Under the pieces are notes generated by a model. The model was not told where the DNA came from and did no database searches. It saw only the letters and a program-made list of their open reading frames with translations. A stretch of DNA of 64,000 nt. It comes from Agromyces mariniharenae (GTDB lineage: Bacteria; Actinomycetota; Actinomycetes; Actinomycetales; Microbacteriaceae). How positions within the stretch are numbered: position 1 is the first letter of the stretch; each line of letters starts with the position of its first letter. Below, piece by piece: positions 38,533-47,700 of this stretch. The stretch spans positions 2,402,891 through 2,466,890 of the forward strand of contig NZ_VSSB01000001.1 of NCBI RefSeq assembly GCF_008122505.1. Reading direction: 5' to 3'. The position numbers and the translations under genes were made by a program.

Positions 38533-39549
38533 TCAGAACGTGAGCAGCACCTTGGTGGCTCGCCGCTCGTCCATCGCGCGGTAGCCCTCGGCGGCCTGCT
38601 CGATCGGAAGGCTCAGGTCGAAGACCGTTCCCGGGTCGATCCGGTCGTGCATGATGAGTTCGACGAGATCGGGCAGGAACCGGCGCACGGGCGCGGGTCC
38701 GCCGTGCAGGTGCACGCCGGAGAAGAAGAGCTCCAGCCCCGGCAGCTCGACGTCGTGCGAGACGCCGACGTACCCGACGTGGCCGCCGGCGCGCGTCGAG
38801 CGGATCGCCTGCATCATGGACTCCTGCGTGCCGACGGCCTCGACGACCGAGTGCGCGCCGAGCCCGCCGGTGAGTTCCTTGACCTCGGCCACGCCGGCGT
38901 CGCCGCGCTCCTCGACGATGTGGGTCGCCCCGAAGCTCCGCGCGAGCGCCTGGCGGTCGGCGTGCCGGCTGAACGCGATGATCCGCTCGGCGCCGAGCTC
39001 GCGGGCGGCGAGGACGCCGAGCAGCCCCACGGCCCCGTCGCCGACGACCGCGACGGTCTTGCCCGGCCCGGCCTCGGCGGCGACGGCGGCGAACCAGCCG
39101 GTGCCGAGCACATCGGATGCCGCGAGGAGGCCTCGGACCTGACGCTCGTCGGGCTGCCCCGGCACGGTCACGAGGGTGCCGTCGGCGAACGGGATCCGGG
39201 CGTACTCGGCCTGCGTACCGTCGAGCCCGGTCGCGTGCACGCAGCGGGACTGGTAGCCGGCCCGGCAGATCTCGCACGTGTTGTCGGACGCGAAGAACGA
39301 CCCCACGACGAAGTCGCCCGGCTTCAGGGTGCTCACGTCCGCGCCGATCTCCTCGACCACGCCGACGTACTCGTGGCCCATCGGGATCGGCCACTGCGGG
39401 TCCTCCGCGCCGCGGTACGGCCAGAGGTCCGATCCGCAGATGCAGGCGGCGGTGACGCGGATGATCGCGTCGGTCGGCTCCTGGATCACGGGATCGGTGC
39501 GGTCCTCGACGCGGACGTCGCCGGGGCCGTGCATGATGACACCGCGCAT
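38533..39549 (-). CDS. Zinc-dependent alcohol dehydrogenase
   Basis: This 338-residue dehydrogenase has ACICGSDLWPYRG and GHEYVGVV as catalytic-zinc regions, structural-zinc-like SDNTCEICRAGYQSRC (only three Cys visible) and the Rossmann motif VVGDGAVGLLGVLAARELGA (about 170). The subgroup resembles glutathione-independent formaldehyde/threonine-type dehydrogenases used against aldehydes. ATG 39549 has AAGGAG upstream. It lies 25 bp after the efflux gene on the same strand, so they form an operon opposite an MmyB-type regulator. Confidence 0.87.
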   Translation of the reverse strand: MRGVIMHGPGDVRVEDRTDPVIQEPTDAIIRVTAACICGSDLWPYRGAEDPQWPIPMGHEYVGVVEEIGADVSTLKPGDFVVGSFFASDNTCEICRAGYQSRCVHATGLDGTQAEYARIPFADGTLVTVPGQPDERQVRGLLAASDVLGTGWFAAVAAEAGPGKTVAVVGDGAVGLLGVLAARELGAERIIAFSRHADRQALARSFGATHIVEERGDAGVAEVKELTGGLGAHSVVEAVGTQESMMQAIRSTRAGGHVGYVGVSHDVELPGLELFFSGVHLHGGPAPVRRFLPDLVELIMHDRIDPGTVFDLSLPIEQAAEGYRAMDERRATKVLLTF

Positions 39550-39574
39550 GGGGGTGTGCTCCTTCTCTTCGGGG

Positions 39575-40852
39575 TTATCGGTCCGCCGCCGTCGCGAGCG
39601 CGTCGGCGGCAGGGGTGTGGGGGTCGGTCGAGGCCGCTTCGGTCGCGTTGCGGCGAGGCGCGAGCAGGGCGACGGATGCCGCGGCGAGCGCGATCCCGGC
39701 GACGGTGATGACGCCGAGCGGCAGCATGGTCCCGGCACCGGCGATCCCGACGAGCGGCGCGGCGGCGCCGCCGAAGGCGAAGCGCGCCATGCCGAGCAGG
39801 GAGGACGCGGTGCCCGCCATCTGCGGGTACCCGGCAAGCGCGATCGTGGTCGTCGGCGGGGTCGTCACCGCGACGCCGCTCACCAGGACGAGCAGTGAAC
39901 CGATCACGACGCCGACCGGCAGTGCGGCGACCGCGGCCGCGAGCAGTCCGAGCGCGCCCAGCGCGCACATCGCCAGCCCGGTGACGAGCGTGCCGTGGAG
40001 GCTCCAGCGCTCGGCGCTGCGTGCGGCGAGCCATCCGAAGACCATGAAGCCGGCCGAGTTCAGCCCGAACGCGAGCGCGTACTGCTGCGGCGAGAGCCCG
40101 TAGATTCCCTGCAGTACGTAGGTCGCGCCGGCGAGGTAGGCGAACAGTGCGGCGCTGACGAAGCCGCTCACCAGCACGGCGCCGACGAAGCGGCGATCGC
40201 GGAGCAGGGTGCGGTAGCCGTCGGCGGTGTGCGCGAACCCACCGGAGACGCGGCGATCCCGCGGCAGGGTCTCGGCGAAGGCGAAGAAGACCGCGAGCAG
40301 GATGGCGACGCCGATCGCCGTGAGGAACAGGAACAGGCCGCGCCAGTCGGCGACGGTCGCGAGCAGCCCGCCCGCGAGCGGACCGACGATCGCGGCGAGG
40401 CCGCTGAGCACGGTCAGGCGACCGAAGTAGCGGATGAGCGCCCCGCCCGAGTACAGGTCGCGACCCGCCGCCTGCGCGATGACGAGTCCGACGCCGCCGG
40501 CGACGCCCTGCAGCAGGCGGGCGCCGATGAGCAGCTCGACGCTGGGTGCGATCGCGCACCACGCCGACATGACGACGTAGCCGATGACCCCGATGAGCAA
40601 CGGCCCTCTCCGACCGAATCGGTCCGAGAGGGGGCCGGCGATCAGCTGGCCGAGGGCGAGCCCCAACAGGCACGCCGTCACGGTCAGCTGCGCCATCGAC
40701 GTGGTGGCGCTCAGGTCGAGCGTCAGTGCGGGCAGCAGCGGCAGGTACAGGTCCATCGAGATCGGACCGAACACGGTGAGCAGGAGCAGCACGGCGGGCA
40801 GCAGCCGGCCGGCGGACGCCGACGCATCGGGAGTGGAAACGGTGATGGGCAC
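39575..40852 (-). CDS. Bcr/CflA-type MFS multidrug efflux pump
   Basis: This 425-residue pump of the DHA1 (12-helix) family has motif GPLSDRFGRRGPLLIG (about 75) and the Bcr/CflA signatures ARLLQGVAGGVGLVIAQAAGRDL (about 112) and VGPLAGGLLATVADWRGLF. It starts with GTG at 40852. It probably exports drugs or toxic metabolites by proton antiport. It is divergent from a regulator gene across 101 bp. Confidence 0.88.
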   Translation of the reverse strand: MPITVSTPDASASAGRLLPAVLLLLTVFGPISMDLYLPLLPALTLDLSATTSMAQLTVTACLLGLALGQLIAGPLSDRFGRRGPLLIGVIGYVVMSAWCAIAPSVELLIGARLLQGVAGGVGLVIAQAAGRDLYSGGALIRYFGRLTVLSGLAAIVGPLAGGLLATVADWRGLFLFLTAIGVAILLAVFFAFAETLPRDRRVSGGFAHTADGYRTLLRDRRFVGAVLVSGFVSAALFAYLAGATYVLQGIYGLSPQQYALAFGLNSAGFMVFGWLAARSAERWSLHGTLVTGLAMCALGALGLLAAAVAALPVGVVIGSLLVLVSGVAVTTPPTTTIALAGYPQMAGTASSLLGMARFAFGGAAAPLVGIAGAGTMLPLGVITVAGIALAAASVALLAPRRNATEAASTDPHTPAADALATAADR

Positions 40853-40941
40853 GACATCAAGTGGACGCGAGCGCCACCGTTCGAGGGAGTCCCTGACGAA
40901 CCGTGTACTGGCAGGGCACCCCTCGTCGGCGGCATCCGACC

Positions 40942-40953
40942 TACCCTGTGAGC
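40942..40953 (+). promoter_or_regulatory. -10 box of leaderless regulator promoter
   Basis: TACCCT (40942-40947), six bases, ATG at 40954. An AGGGAGTCCCT palindrome (about 40883-40893) lies in the same divergent region. Confidence 0.5.
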
Positions 40954-41820
40954 ATGGACAACCGAGCCGAGGTGCGAGAGTTCCTCATGTCGCGCCGGGC
41001 GAAGCTCACGCCCGAGCAGGCGGGCCTGCCGGCCGGACCGAACCGGCGCGTGGCGGGTCTGCGGCGCACCGAGGTCGCCGTGCTCGCGGACGTGAGCGTG
41101 GAGTACTACGCGAAGCTCGAGCGCGGCGCGATCGCCGGGGCATCCGCCTCGGTGCTCGACGCCATCGCCGACGCGCTGCAGCTCGACGACACGGAACGTG
41201 CGCACCTGTTCGACCTCGCGCGCGCCGCCGACGGCATCCCCGCATCGGGGCGTCCACGCCGGCGGACCACGCGGCAGGCGCCCTCGCGGGCGAGCCTGCA
41301 GTGGACCCTCGAGTCCATCACGGGCGGCATCGCGTTCGTCCGCAACCAGTACTCCGACCTGCTCGCGACGAACGCCCTCGGCCGCGCGTTCTACTCGCCG
41401 CTCATCGGCGACGGCGGACGCACGCCGAACCTCGCGCGCTTCCAGTTCCTCGACCCTGCTTCGCGCGACTTCTACCCCGACTGGGACCTGTTCGCCGAGA
41501 TGTGCGTCGCCATCATGCGGGCGGATGCCGGGCGCAGTCCGCACGACCGCACGATGCAGGACCTCGTGGGGGAGCTCTCGACCCGCAGCGAGACGTTCCG
41601 TCGACTCTGGGCCGCGCACGACGTGCGCACGCACGGCGCGGGCACCAAGCGATTCAATCACCCCGTCGTCGGCGAGCTCATCCTCGCCTACGAGGAGTTC
41701 ACGATCACGGCCGAGCCGGGGCTCGTCATGCTCGTCTACACGGCCGAGCCGGGCTCGCCTTCGGCGGAGCGGCTGCAGCTCCTCGCGTCGTGGGCGGCGA
41801 CCCAGCACGCCGAAGCCTAG
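40954..41820 (+). CDS. MmyB-type helix-turn-helix regulator
   Basis: This 288-residue protein has an N-terminal XRE-type HTH (RREL-like RRAKLTPEQAGLPAGPNRRVAGLRR, TEVAVLADVSVEYYAKLERG, about 12-75). The LRRTEVA..A.VS..YY..LERG pattern marks the actinobacterial MmyB subgroup. The C-terminal two thirds form the MmyB ligand-binding PAS-like domain (ATNALGRAFYSPL, FLDPASRDFYPDW, GTKRFNHPVVGEL), which in relatives binds fatty acids. It is divergent from the efflux/dehydrogenase operon and probably controls it. Confidence 0.9.
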   Translation: MDNRAEVREFLMSRRAKLTPEQAGLPAGPNRRVAGLRRTEVAVLADVSVEYYAKLERGAIAGASASVLDAIADALQLDDTERAHLFDLARAADGIPASGRPRRRTTRQAPSRASLQWTLESITGGIAFVRNQYSDLLATNALGRAFYSPLIGDGGRTPNLARFQFLDPASRDFYPDWDLFAEMCVAIMRADAGRSPHDRTMQDLVGELSTRSETFRRLWAAHDVRTHGAGTKRFNHPVVGELILAYEEFTITAEPGLVMLVYTAEPGSPSAERLQLLASWAATQHAEA

Positions 41821-41905
41821 GGAACGCGCTCAGCGAATCGTCTCGTTCCCGGTGAGGACCACGCCGCGGGGAAGCGTCTGCGTCTCCACGGACACCAAGG
41901 TCGGT

Positions 41906-43129
41906 TCACTGCAGTCGGCGGAAGTCCTCCAGCCAGGCGTAGGTCGGCGTCGACATCGCCTCCCCGCGCGCCTGCACCGTGAGGCTCGCGTAGACGCTGT
42001 TGAGGAGCCACGGAGGCTTCGTCGCGCTCCAGCCCGAGGTCATCGACGGGATCTGGGCGAAGCCGTAGGTCGCGACGGCGAGTCGCCCCGTGCTTCGGAG
42101 CTGCCCCATCACGTCGCTGAGCACGTGCTTCTTGCCCTCGAACCACGGACTCTCCGACAGCAGGTCGTTCCACTTGCGGGACGGGAACGGCTCCTCGATC
42201 GCCTCGCCGATGACCTCCCAGACCTGGGTGTCGGGGGCGTATCCGTAGCGGTCGGCGAACCCGGCGGGGACGGGATCCGTCATGTGCTCCTGCCAGTACC
42301 AGACGAGGGAGAACTCGGTCATCAGGAAGGTCTGGTCGGCTCGAAGGCGCGGCAGCGTGTAGTCGAGGAAGGCCTGCACCCGTGCTTCGTCGGGGACGTG
42401 CGGGTGCAGGTCGACGCCCTCGATCTCTGGCGTCTCGCGTGCGAACGCGAGGAACCGCTCGACCGCGGCCGTGCGGTTCTGGGGCAGGTCGAGCCGATTC
42501 AGCGCGCCCAGGTAGAGGTGGGTGGCGCAGTCGTCGCCGCACAACTCGGCCCTGGCGTCGATCACGTGGCGCGCGACGGTCTCGTAGAACGCGTTGAGAC
42601 GTTCGTCGCGCTGGGCGGGCATGCTCTCGATGAACGGCTCGTTGCCGATGGTGACGATGTCGACCGTCCCGAGCACGAGCGGCAGCACGCGGTCGAGTCG
42701 CGCGAGCTCATTCGCCATCGCGGCGCTGCCCGGAGCCGGGAACGCGGTGTTCGCCTTGTTGAACTTCAGGCTCAGGATGGTCTGGAACCCGCGGTCGTGC
42801 ACCGCTCCGATCGAGCGGATCGTCGGGCTCTCCGACGGGGCCACCGTGTCGGCCTCGGCCACGTTGTAGAAGCCCCGGACCCAGCTCGCCCGCGCTTCGC
42901 GCAGCTCGCGCTCGTTCAGCTGGTCGAGGTTCTCGTTGTAGTTCGCGCCGAGCGACCCGAGTGGCGGAAGCGGCGCGACGCGGTCATCGCCGCCGCCGCC
43001 GTCGGCGGCGAGCGCCGCGCCCGGCGCCCCGAGTGCCAGCATGGCGGTGACGGCCGCCGCGACGAGGGTGAAGGCGGCCGCGGGGCGGCGGCGGGTCACG
43101 TGCGTGCCCCGATCCAGGCGCGCGCGCAT
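41906..43129 (-). CDS. Secreted TIM-barrel glycoside hydrolase (clan GH-A-like)
   Basis: This 407-residue exported protein has a signal peptide with Arg-rich start and cleavage near ALAAD (about 42). The fold looks like a clan GH-A (beta/alpha)8 barrel: DIVTIGNEPFIESM carries the probable acid/base Glu after Asn (about 160), and TFLMTEFSLVWYW carries the probable nucleophile Glu (about 275). A Trp-rich end is typical. I cannot assign the GH family. The ATG shares its A with the stop codon (TGATG) of the GH43-type gene upstream, so the two are translationally coupled. Confidence 0.75.
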   Translation of the reverse strand: MRARLDRGTHVTRRRPAAAFTLVAAAVTAMLALGAPGAALAADGGGGDDRVAPLPPLGSLGANYNENLDQLNERELREARASWVRGFYNVAEADTVAPSESPTIRSIGAVHDRGFQTILSLKFNKANTAFPAPGSAAMANELARLDRVLPLVLGTVDIVTIGNEPFIESMPAQRDERLNAFYETVARHVIDARAELCGDDCATHLYLGALNRLDLPQNRTAAVERFLAFARETPEIEGVDLHPHVPDEARVQAFLDYTLPRLRADQTFLMTEFSLVWYWQEHMTDPVPAGFADRYGYAPDTQVWEVIGEAIEEPFPSRKWNDLLSESPWFEGKKHVLSDVMGQLRSTGRLAVATYGFAQIPSMTSGWSATKPPWLLNSVYASLTVQARGEAMSTPTYAWLEDFRRLQ

Positions 43130-44460
43130 CAGTCGCGACCCCGACGGCGCTCGACGTAGAGGCGGTTGCCCTCTGGGCCCGTCCACTCCATCCGGACCAC
43201 TCCGGGCACGGCGGCCTCGGCGAGGCGCGACGGGTCCGACCAGTACCCGGCGTTCGGGTTGAGGAAGTAGGTCGCCCACGCCGTGCCGCCGTGGTCCACG
43301 AAGAAGTTGTTGTGGCCGGCGCCGACACCCGCGGTCCACCGCGGCGAGTACGGGCCCTCGAACGAATCCGACACGGCGACCACGGCGTCGTACTGGTACT
43401 GCGTGCGACCGGGCGCGGGGGTGTCGTACGCGTACCGTACGCTGCCGTCGGCGCCGAGGGACGTACGGTCCCAGGCCGCGTGGAGGAGGTAGTACTTCTC
43501 GCCGTAGTGGAAGACGTAGGCGCCCTCGAGGTACGGCTCAGGCGAGTACGGCGTCTGCTGGAACGCCGGAAGGGCCGTCGTCGGGAGGATGTCCTCCAGG
43601 TCGTCCTGGAACTTCGCGTACTCGTGGTTGTGGAGTACGAGCCAGGCGTCGTCCCCCTCGGTGTACATGCTGCCGTCGATGTGGTGATAGGCGCCCGGCT
43701 TGATGAACGCCGGTCCACCGGCGACCGGGTCGCCGAACGGCTTCTCGAGGTTGCCCTCGACGAGCCGGTACGGACCCTCGATCCCGCCCTCGCTCACGAG
43801 CATGAACGAGCCGACCTTCTGCGAGTGGTCGCCCATGCAGGCGACGATGTACCAGGTGTCGCGGAAGTGGTGGACCTCGGGTGCCCAGACCTGTCCGCGC
43901 TTGCCGAACTGCGTGTCGGTCCAGTACTCCTGCCACGGGGCGACGATCGTGCGGCCGGGTCGGTTCTCGTCGACGAATTCCGGCGACCAGACCTTGCCGC
44001 GCTCGACGTCCGGCCGGATCCCGGTGGTGTCGACGAGTCGCCACGGCCCTCGCAGCGACGAGGAGACCCAGATGAAGATGCCGTCGTTCCACGGCGCCGC
44101 CCGATCGAGCCCGGGAACGCGGGTCGTGCCCGTCGCGACGTATACCGGCCGGCCGTCCACGACGAAGCAGTTGACGTAGGTGTCGCGCATCCAGACGTGC
44201 GTGCCCTCGGGGTCCCGCGGCCGGTGTTCGAGGTCGAGGATGAAGGAGTTGTCGTCGCGTGGCCACAGGTCGATGCGCGTGTCCGCAGCCCCGTAGGGCT
44301 CGAGATCCGGCCAGTTCGACGGGTACCGACCACTCGGCGCGGCCTCGGTCGGCGTCGCGTGGGCGGCCCCGGCCGGCAGCGCCGCCGCGGCCACCGCGCC
44401 GGTGACCCCGACCAGGAACGCACGCCGATCCAGGCGGGCTCCGTTCGTGGAGTTGTTCAT
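43129..44460 (-). CDS. Exported GH43-type five-bladed beta-propeller hydrolase
   Basis: This 443-residue protein has a twin-arginine-type signal (LDRRAFLVGVTGAVAAAALP). The propeller carries the GH43-like strands VWMRDTYVN, YVATGTTRVPGLD, GKVWSPEFVDENRPGRTIVAPW, QVWAPEVHHFRDTWY, SPEPYLEGAYVFHYGEKYYLLH (probable catalytic Glu) and YDAVVAVSDSFEGPYSPRW. It is closely similar throughout to the C-terminal third of the large divergent GH43 protein at 44775-48389. It probably cleaves arabino- or xylo-type linkages outside the cell; substrate not known. RBS AGGAAGG. Confidence 0.82.
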   Translation of the reverse strand: MNNSTNGARLDRRAFLVGVTGAVAAAALPAGAAHATPTEAAPSGRYPSNWPDLEPYGAADTRIDLWPRDDNSFILDLEHRPRDPEGTHVWMRDTYVNCFVVDGRPVYVATGTTRVPGLDRAAPWNDGIFIWVSSSLRGPWRLVDTTGIRPDVERGKVWSPEFVDENRPGRTIVAPWQEYWTDTQFGKRGQVWAPEVHHFRDTWYIVACMGDHSQKVGSFMLVSEGGIEGPYRLVEGNLEKPFGDPVAGGPAFIKPGAYHHIDGSMYTEGDDAWLVLHNHEYAKFQDDLEDILPTTALPAFQQTPYSPEPYLEGAYVFHYGEKYYLLHAAWDRTSLGADGSVRYAYDTPAPGRTQYQYDAVVAVSDSFEGPYSPRWTAGVGAGHNNFFVDHGGTAWATYFLNPNAGYWSDPSRLAEAAVPGVVRMEWTGPEGNRLYVERRRGRD

Positions 44461-44774
44461 CGTTGAAACCTTCCTCATCGCAGCGCGGGCCGGTCGGTTC
44501 CGGCCCATCGGGCCCTCGGGTCGGCCCGTCCTGAGGGACGCTACGGACGCGCGATTTTTCCGTCAACGGACCGTCAGAAAGCTTTCCGCCGGTCTCTTGA
44601 CGGAAAAATCGCGGCTCCGTTGGATGAGTTCGACGGCGCCGCCGACGGCGCTCCGCCGTCGCGCAGATGCCGGATCCGACGCGGCATCCGCGACCGCTCG
44701 CGCGCGCCCGCAGGGTGCGCGGACACCGCCGCGCGCCTGCGCGGCGACTTCGATGGAGAAGGAGTGCACACCTG
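44461..44774. other. 314-bp divergent promoter region of the glycosidase locus
   Basis: This gene-free stretch separates the leftward GH43/TIM-barrel operon from the rightward GH43 gene. It holds the 64-bp dyad at 44550-44613 with outward-facing promoters, and an 8-bp stem hairpin (CGACGGCG/CGCCGTCG, about 44645-44663) in the rightward leader. The ribosome-binding site GAAGGAG lies just before 44775. I see no further gene in it. Confidence 0.7.
44550..44613. promoter_or_regulatory. 64-bp dyad with two outward promoters (probable ROK operator)
   Basis: CGCGATTTTTCCGTCAA (44550-44566) and TTGACGGAAAAATCGCG (44597-44613) are perfect inverted copies. GAAAGCTTTC (44577-44586), itself a perfect palindrome, sits exactly on the axis of symmetry. 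Each arm is also a -35 element. Leftward, TTGACG is followed after 17 bp by TAGCGT. Rightward, TTGACG is followed after 17 bp by TTGGAT. The same TTGACGGAAAAAT occurs as the -35 region of the ROK regulator gene at 48572. The arrangement suggests one regulator controls both glycosidase units and its own gene. Confidence 0.75.
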
Positions 44775-47700
44775 ATGCGATGGAGATCAGCCGGCCTCGG
44801 GGCGGTGGCCGCGGTCGCGGCGGCCGTCCTGCTCGGCGGCGGCATGCCGGCGATGGCGGCCCCGACCGCGGCATCCGTCACCGCCCCGCCCGCGGTGGAC
44901 CCGGCGGCGACCGCGACGGCGGCGACCGCGACCCCGGCGCAGACCGTGGCCGCCACCGCGGCCGACGGCCCCACCTACACGAACCCGGTCAGTGCCGGCG
45001 TCGTCGACACGTTCCCCGACCCTGCGATGATCCGGGGCAAGGACGGCGCCTGGTACGCGTACGGCACGACCAACCCGATCTTCAACAGCGCGGGGGAGCC
45101 GGGCGAGCACATCCTGCCCGTCCTCCGCTCGACCGACCTCGTCGACTGGACCTACGTCGGCGACGTGTACCCCGCGGATGCCCCGAAGCCGGCCTACTGG
45201 GCCGCCGGAACCCGCCCGTGGGCGCCCGACATCCGCTATCTCGACGGCAGCTACCACCTCACGTACTCGCTCTCGAACGGCGGCGTGGCCCTGCTCACCG
45301 CGGACACGCCGACCGGCCCGTGGACCGACCGCGGCCTGCTCATGGGCGGCGCGGCGGTCGGCGCATGCCCGACGGGCAACATCGACCAGGCGATGTTCAC
45401 CGACTCCGACGGCACCCGCTACCTCTACTGGGGCAGCTACGACGTCATCTGCGTCTCCGAGCTGACGGCGGATGGCGCGGCGCTCACCGGTCCAGTCACG
45501 CAGATCGCGCAGGGCCGCCGCATGGAGGGCGGCTTCGTCGTGCAGCGCGACGGCTGGTACTACCTCCTGTACTCCGACGCCGGATGCTGCGACGGCGCGT
45601 TCAGCGGCTACACCGTGAAGGTCGGGCGGTCCGACAGCCCGCGCGGGCCGTTCGTCGACGACCACGGCGTCGACCTCATGGCGCTCACGAGCAAGGGCGG
45701 ATTCGTGCTGCAGTCCAACGGCAACGGCTTCGCCGGGCCCGGGCACAACGCCATCCAGACCGACCTGTCGGGCCAGGACTGGCTGGTGTACCACGCCATC
45801 CCGACGGCAGACCCCGACTTCCCGCCCGTCGACACGCGTGCGGGCCGGCTCAACCTGTCGAAGCGCCCGCTCATGATCGATCGGCTCGACTGGATCGACG
45901 GCTGGCCCGTCGTGCGCGCCGGCGCCGGCCCCTCGAGCGGGGAGGAGACCGCCCCGGTGACGACCGCGCTCGTCGGCAGCGACTTCACCGCCGGTCCGCC
46001 GGCGGACTGGAAGCTGCGGGGTGACGGTGCCGTCACGGCCGGGCAGGCGCCCGACGCGGGCGGGTACGTCCGCATCGCGCCGACCGGATCCGGCGCCGCG
46101 ACGCTCACGAGCTCGGAGAAGGCGACCGGCGACCTCCGCGTCCAGGCCGACCTGCGGTTCGTCGAGGGCGGTGACGACGGTTCGGCCGGGCTGGTCGTCG
46201 GCTCCCGCGGGCAGAACGGCGCGACGGCGTGGATCGATCGCGCCGCCGGCGAGCTGCGTCTCGAGGTGCGCCACGGCGACGAGGTGACGACGGATGCCGC
46301 GGCGCTGCCCGAGTCGTTCGACTTCGACTCGTGGCACGTGGTCGCGATCGAGTGGCGCGGCGAGGCGGTGTCCGCCGAGGTGGGCGCCGACACGCTGCTC
46401 GAGCCGCTCGCGGAGGTCGCCTTCGAGGCGCCCGAGGACGCCACGTCGAACGGGTCGGTCGGTGTGGCGGCGCGCGCGGCATCCGTCGCCGGCGACAACC
46501 TGAGCGCCGCGGCGCTGTACGAGCCCGTCACCGAGCGGGTCGCCGACCCCGAGGTGGGCGACCAGTTGCCGGAGTACTCCGACGAGTTCGACGCCGCCGG
46601 TGCGCCGACCGCGGGCGACGACGCGTGGACGTGGGTGCGCAAGCCCGCGTCGGGCCCGAACGCGACCGACGGCAAGCTCGTCTGGCCGACCCAGGCGGCC
46701 GAGCTGCACCTCGCCAACAACACGGCGTCGGTGCTGCTGCGGGACGCGCCGCAGGGCGACTTCATGGTCGAGACGAAGCTCGACTTCGACGGAACGCGCG
46801 GCAATCAGCAGGCGGGACTCGTGCTCTACGAGACCGACGACCGCTACGTCAAGCTGACGCACTCGATCCTGCCGCTGAACCGCAAGGCGGGCCAGTTCCT
46901 GCACCAGACCGAGTTCGGCAAGGAGGCGGAGCGGCCCACCGCCACGCCGCCCGCCGCGGTCGCGAACGGCCCGATGTTCGGCGCGAGCACGGCCGACACC
47001 ACGTGGCTGCGCCTCTACGCCCAGGTCGACGAGGAGGGCCACGAGTGGGAGGTCCGCATGGCGTCGAGCACCGACGGCGAGGACTGGCAGTGGGGCGGCG
47101 TCTGGACGATCCCCGTGCTCGGCGACCTGCGCATCGGCCTCATCTCCATGAACGCCACTGGCGCGACCGCGAAGTTCGACTACGTGCGCACGTACGAGAT
47201 GGGCGGTGAGGATGCCGCGTTCCCGGCGAGCTGGCCGGCGGCGATGCCGTACGGCACGGCCGACGCACGCGCCGAGCTCATGCCGAACGCGCAGAACTCC
47301 AAGGTGCTCGACCTCGAGCTGCGTCCGCAGGACGAGGAGCTCGGCCGCGTCTGGATGCGGGACACGTACGTGAATCGCTTCGAGGTCGACGGGACGTCGA
47401 TGTACGTCGCGACCGGCACCACCAGGTCGCCCGGGCTCGACAAGGCGGGGCCCTGGAACGACGGCATCTACGTGTGGCTCGCACCATCGCTCGACGGCCC
47501 GTGGACGCTCGCGGACACCACCGGCATCCGCCCCGACCAGCCGAAGGGCAAGGTGTGGTCGCCCGAGTTCGTCGACGAGAACACCGAGGGCCGGGTCGTT
47601 GTGGCGCCGTGGCAGGCCTACCAGAACCCCGACGACCCGGCCACGAAGGCCGGGAACGCGTGGGCGCCCGAGCTGCACTACATCGACGGCACGTGGTACC

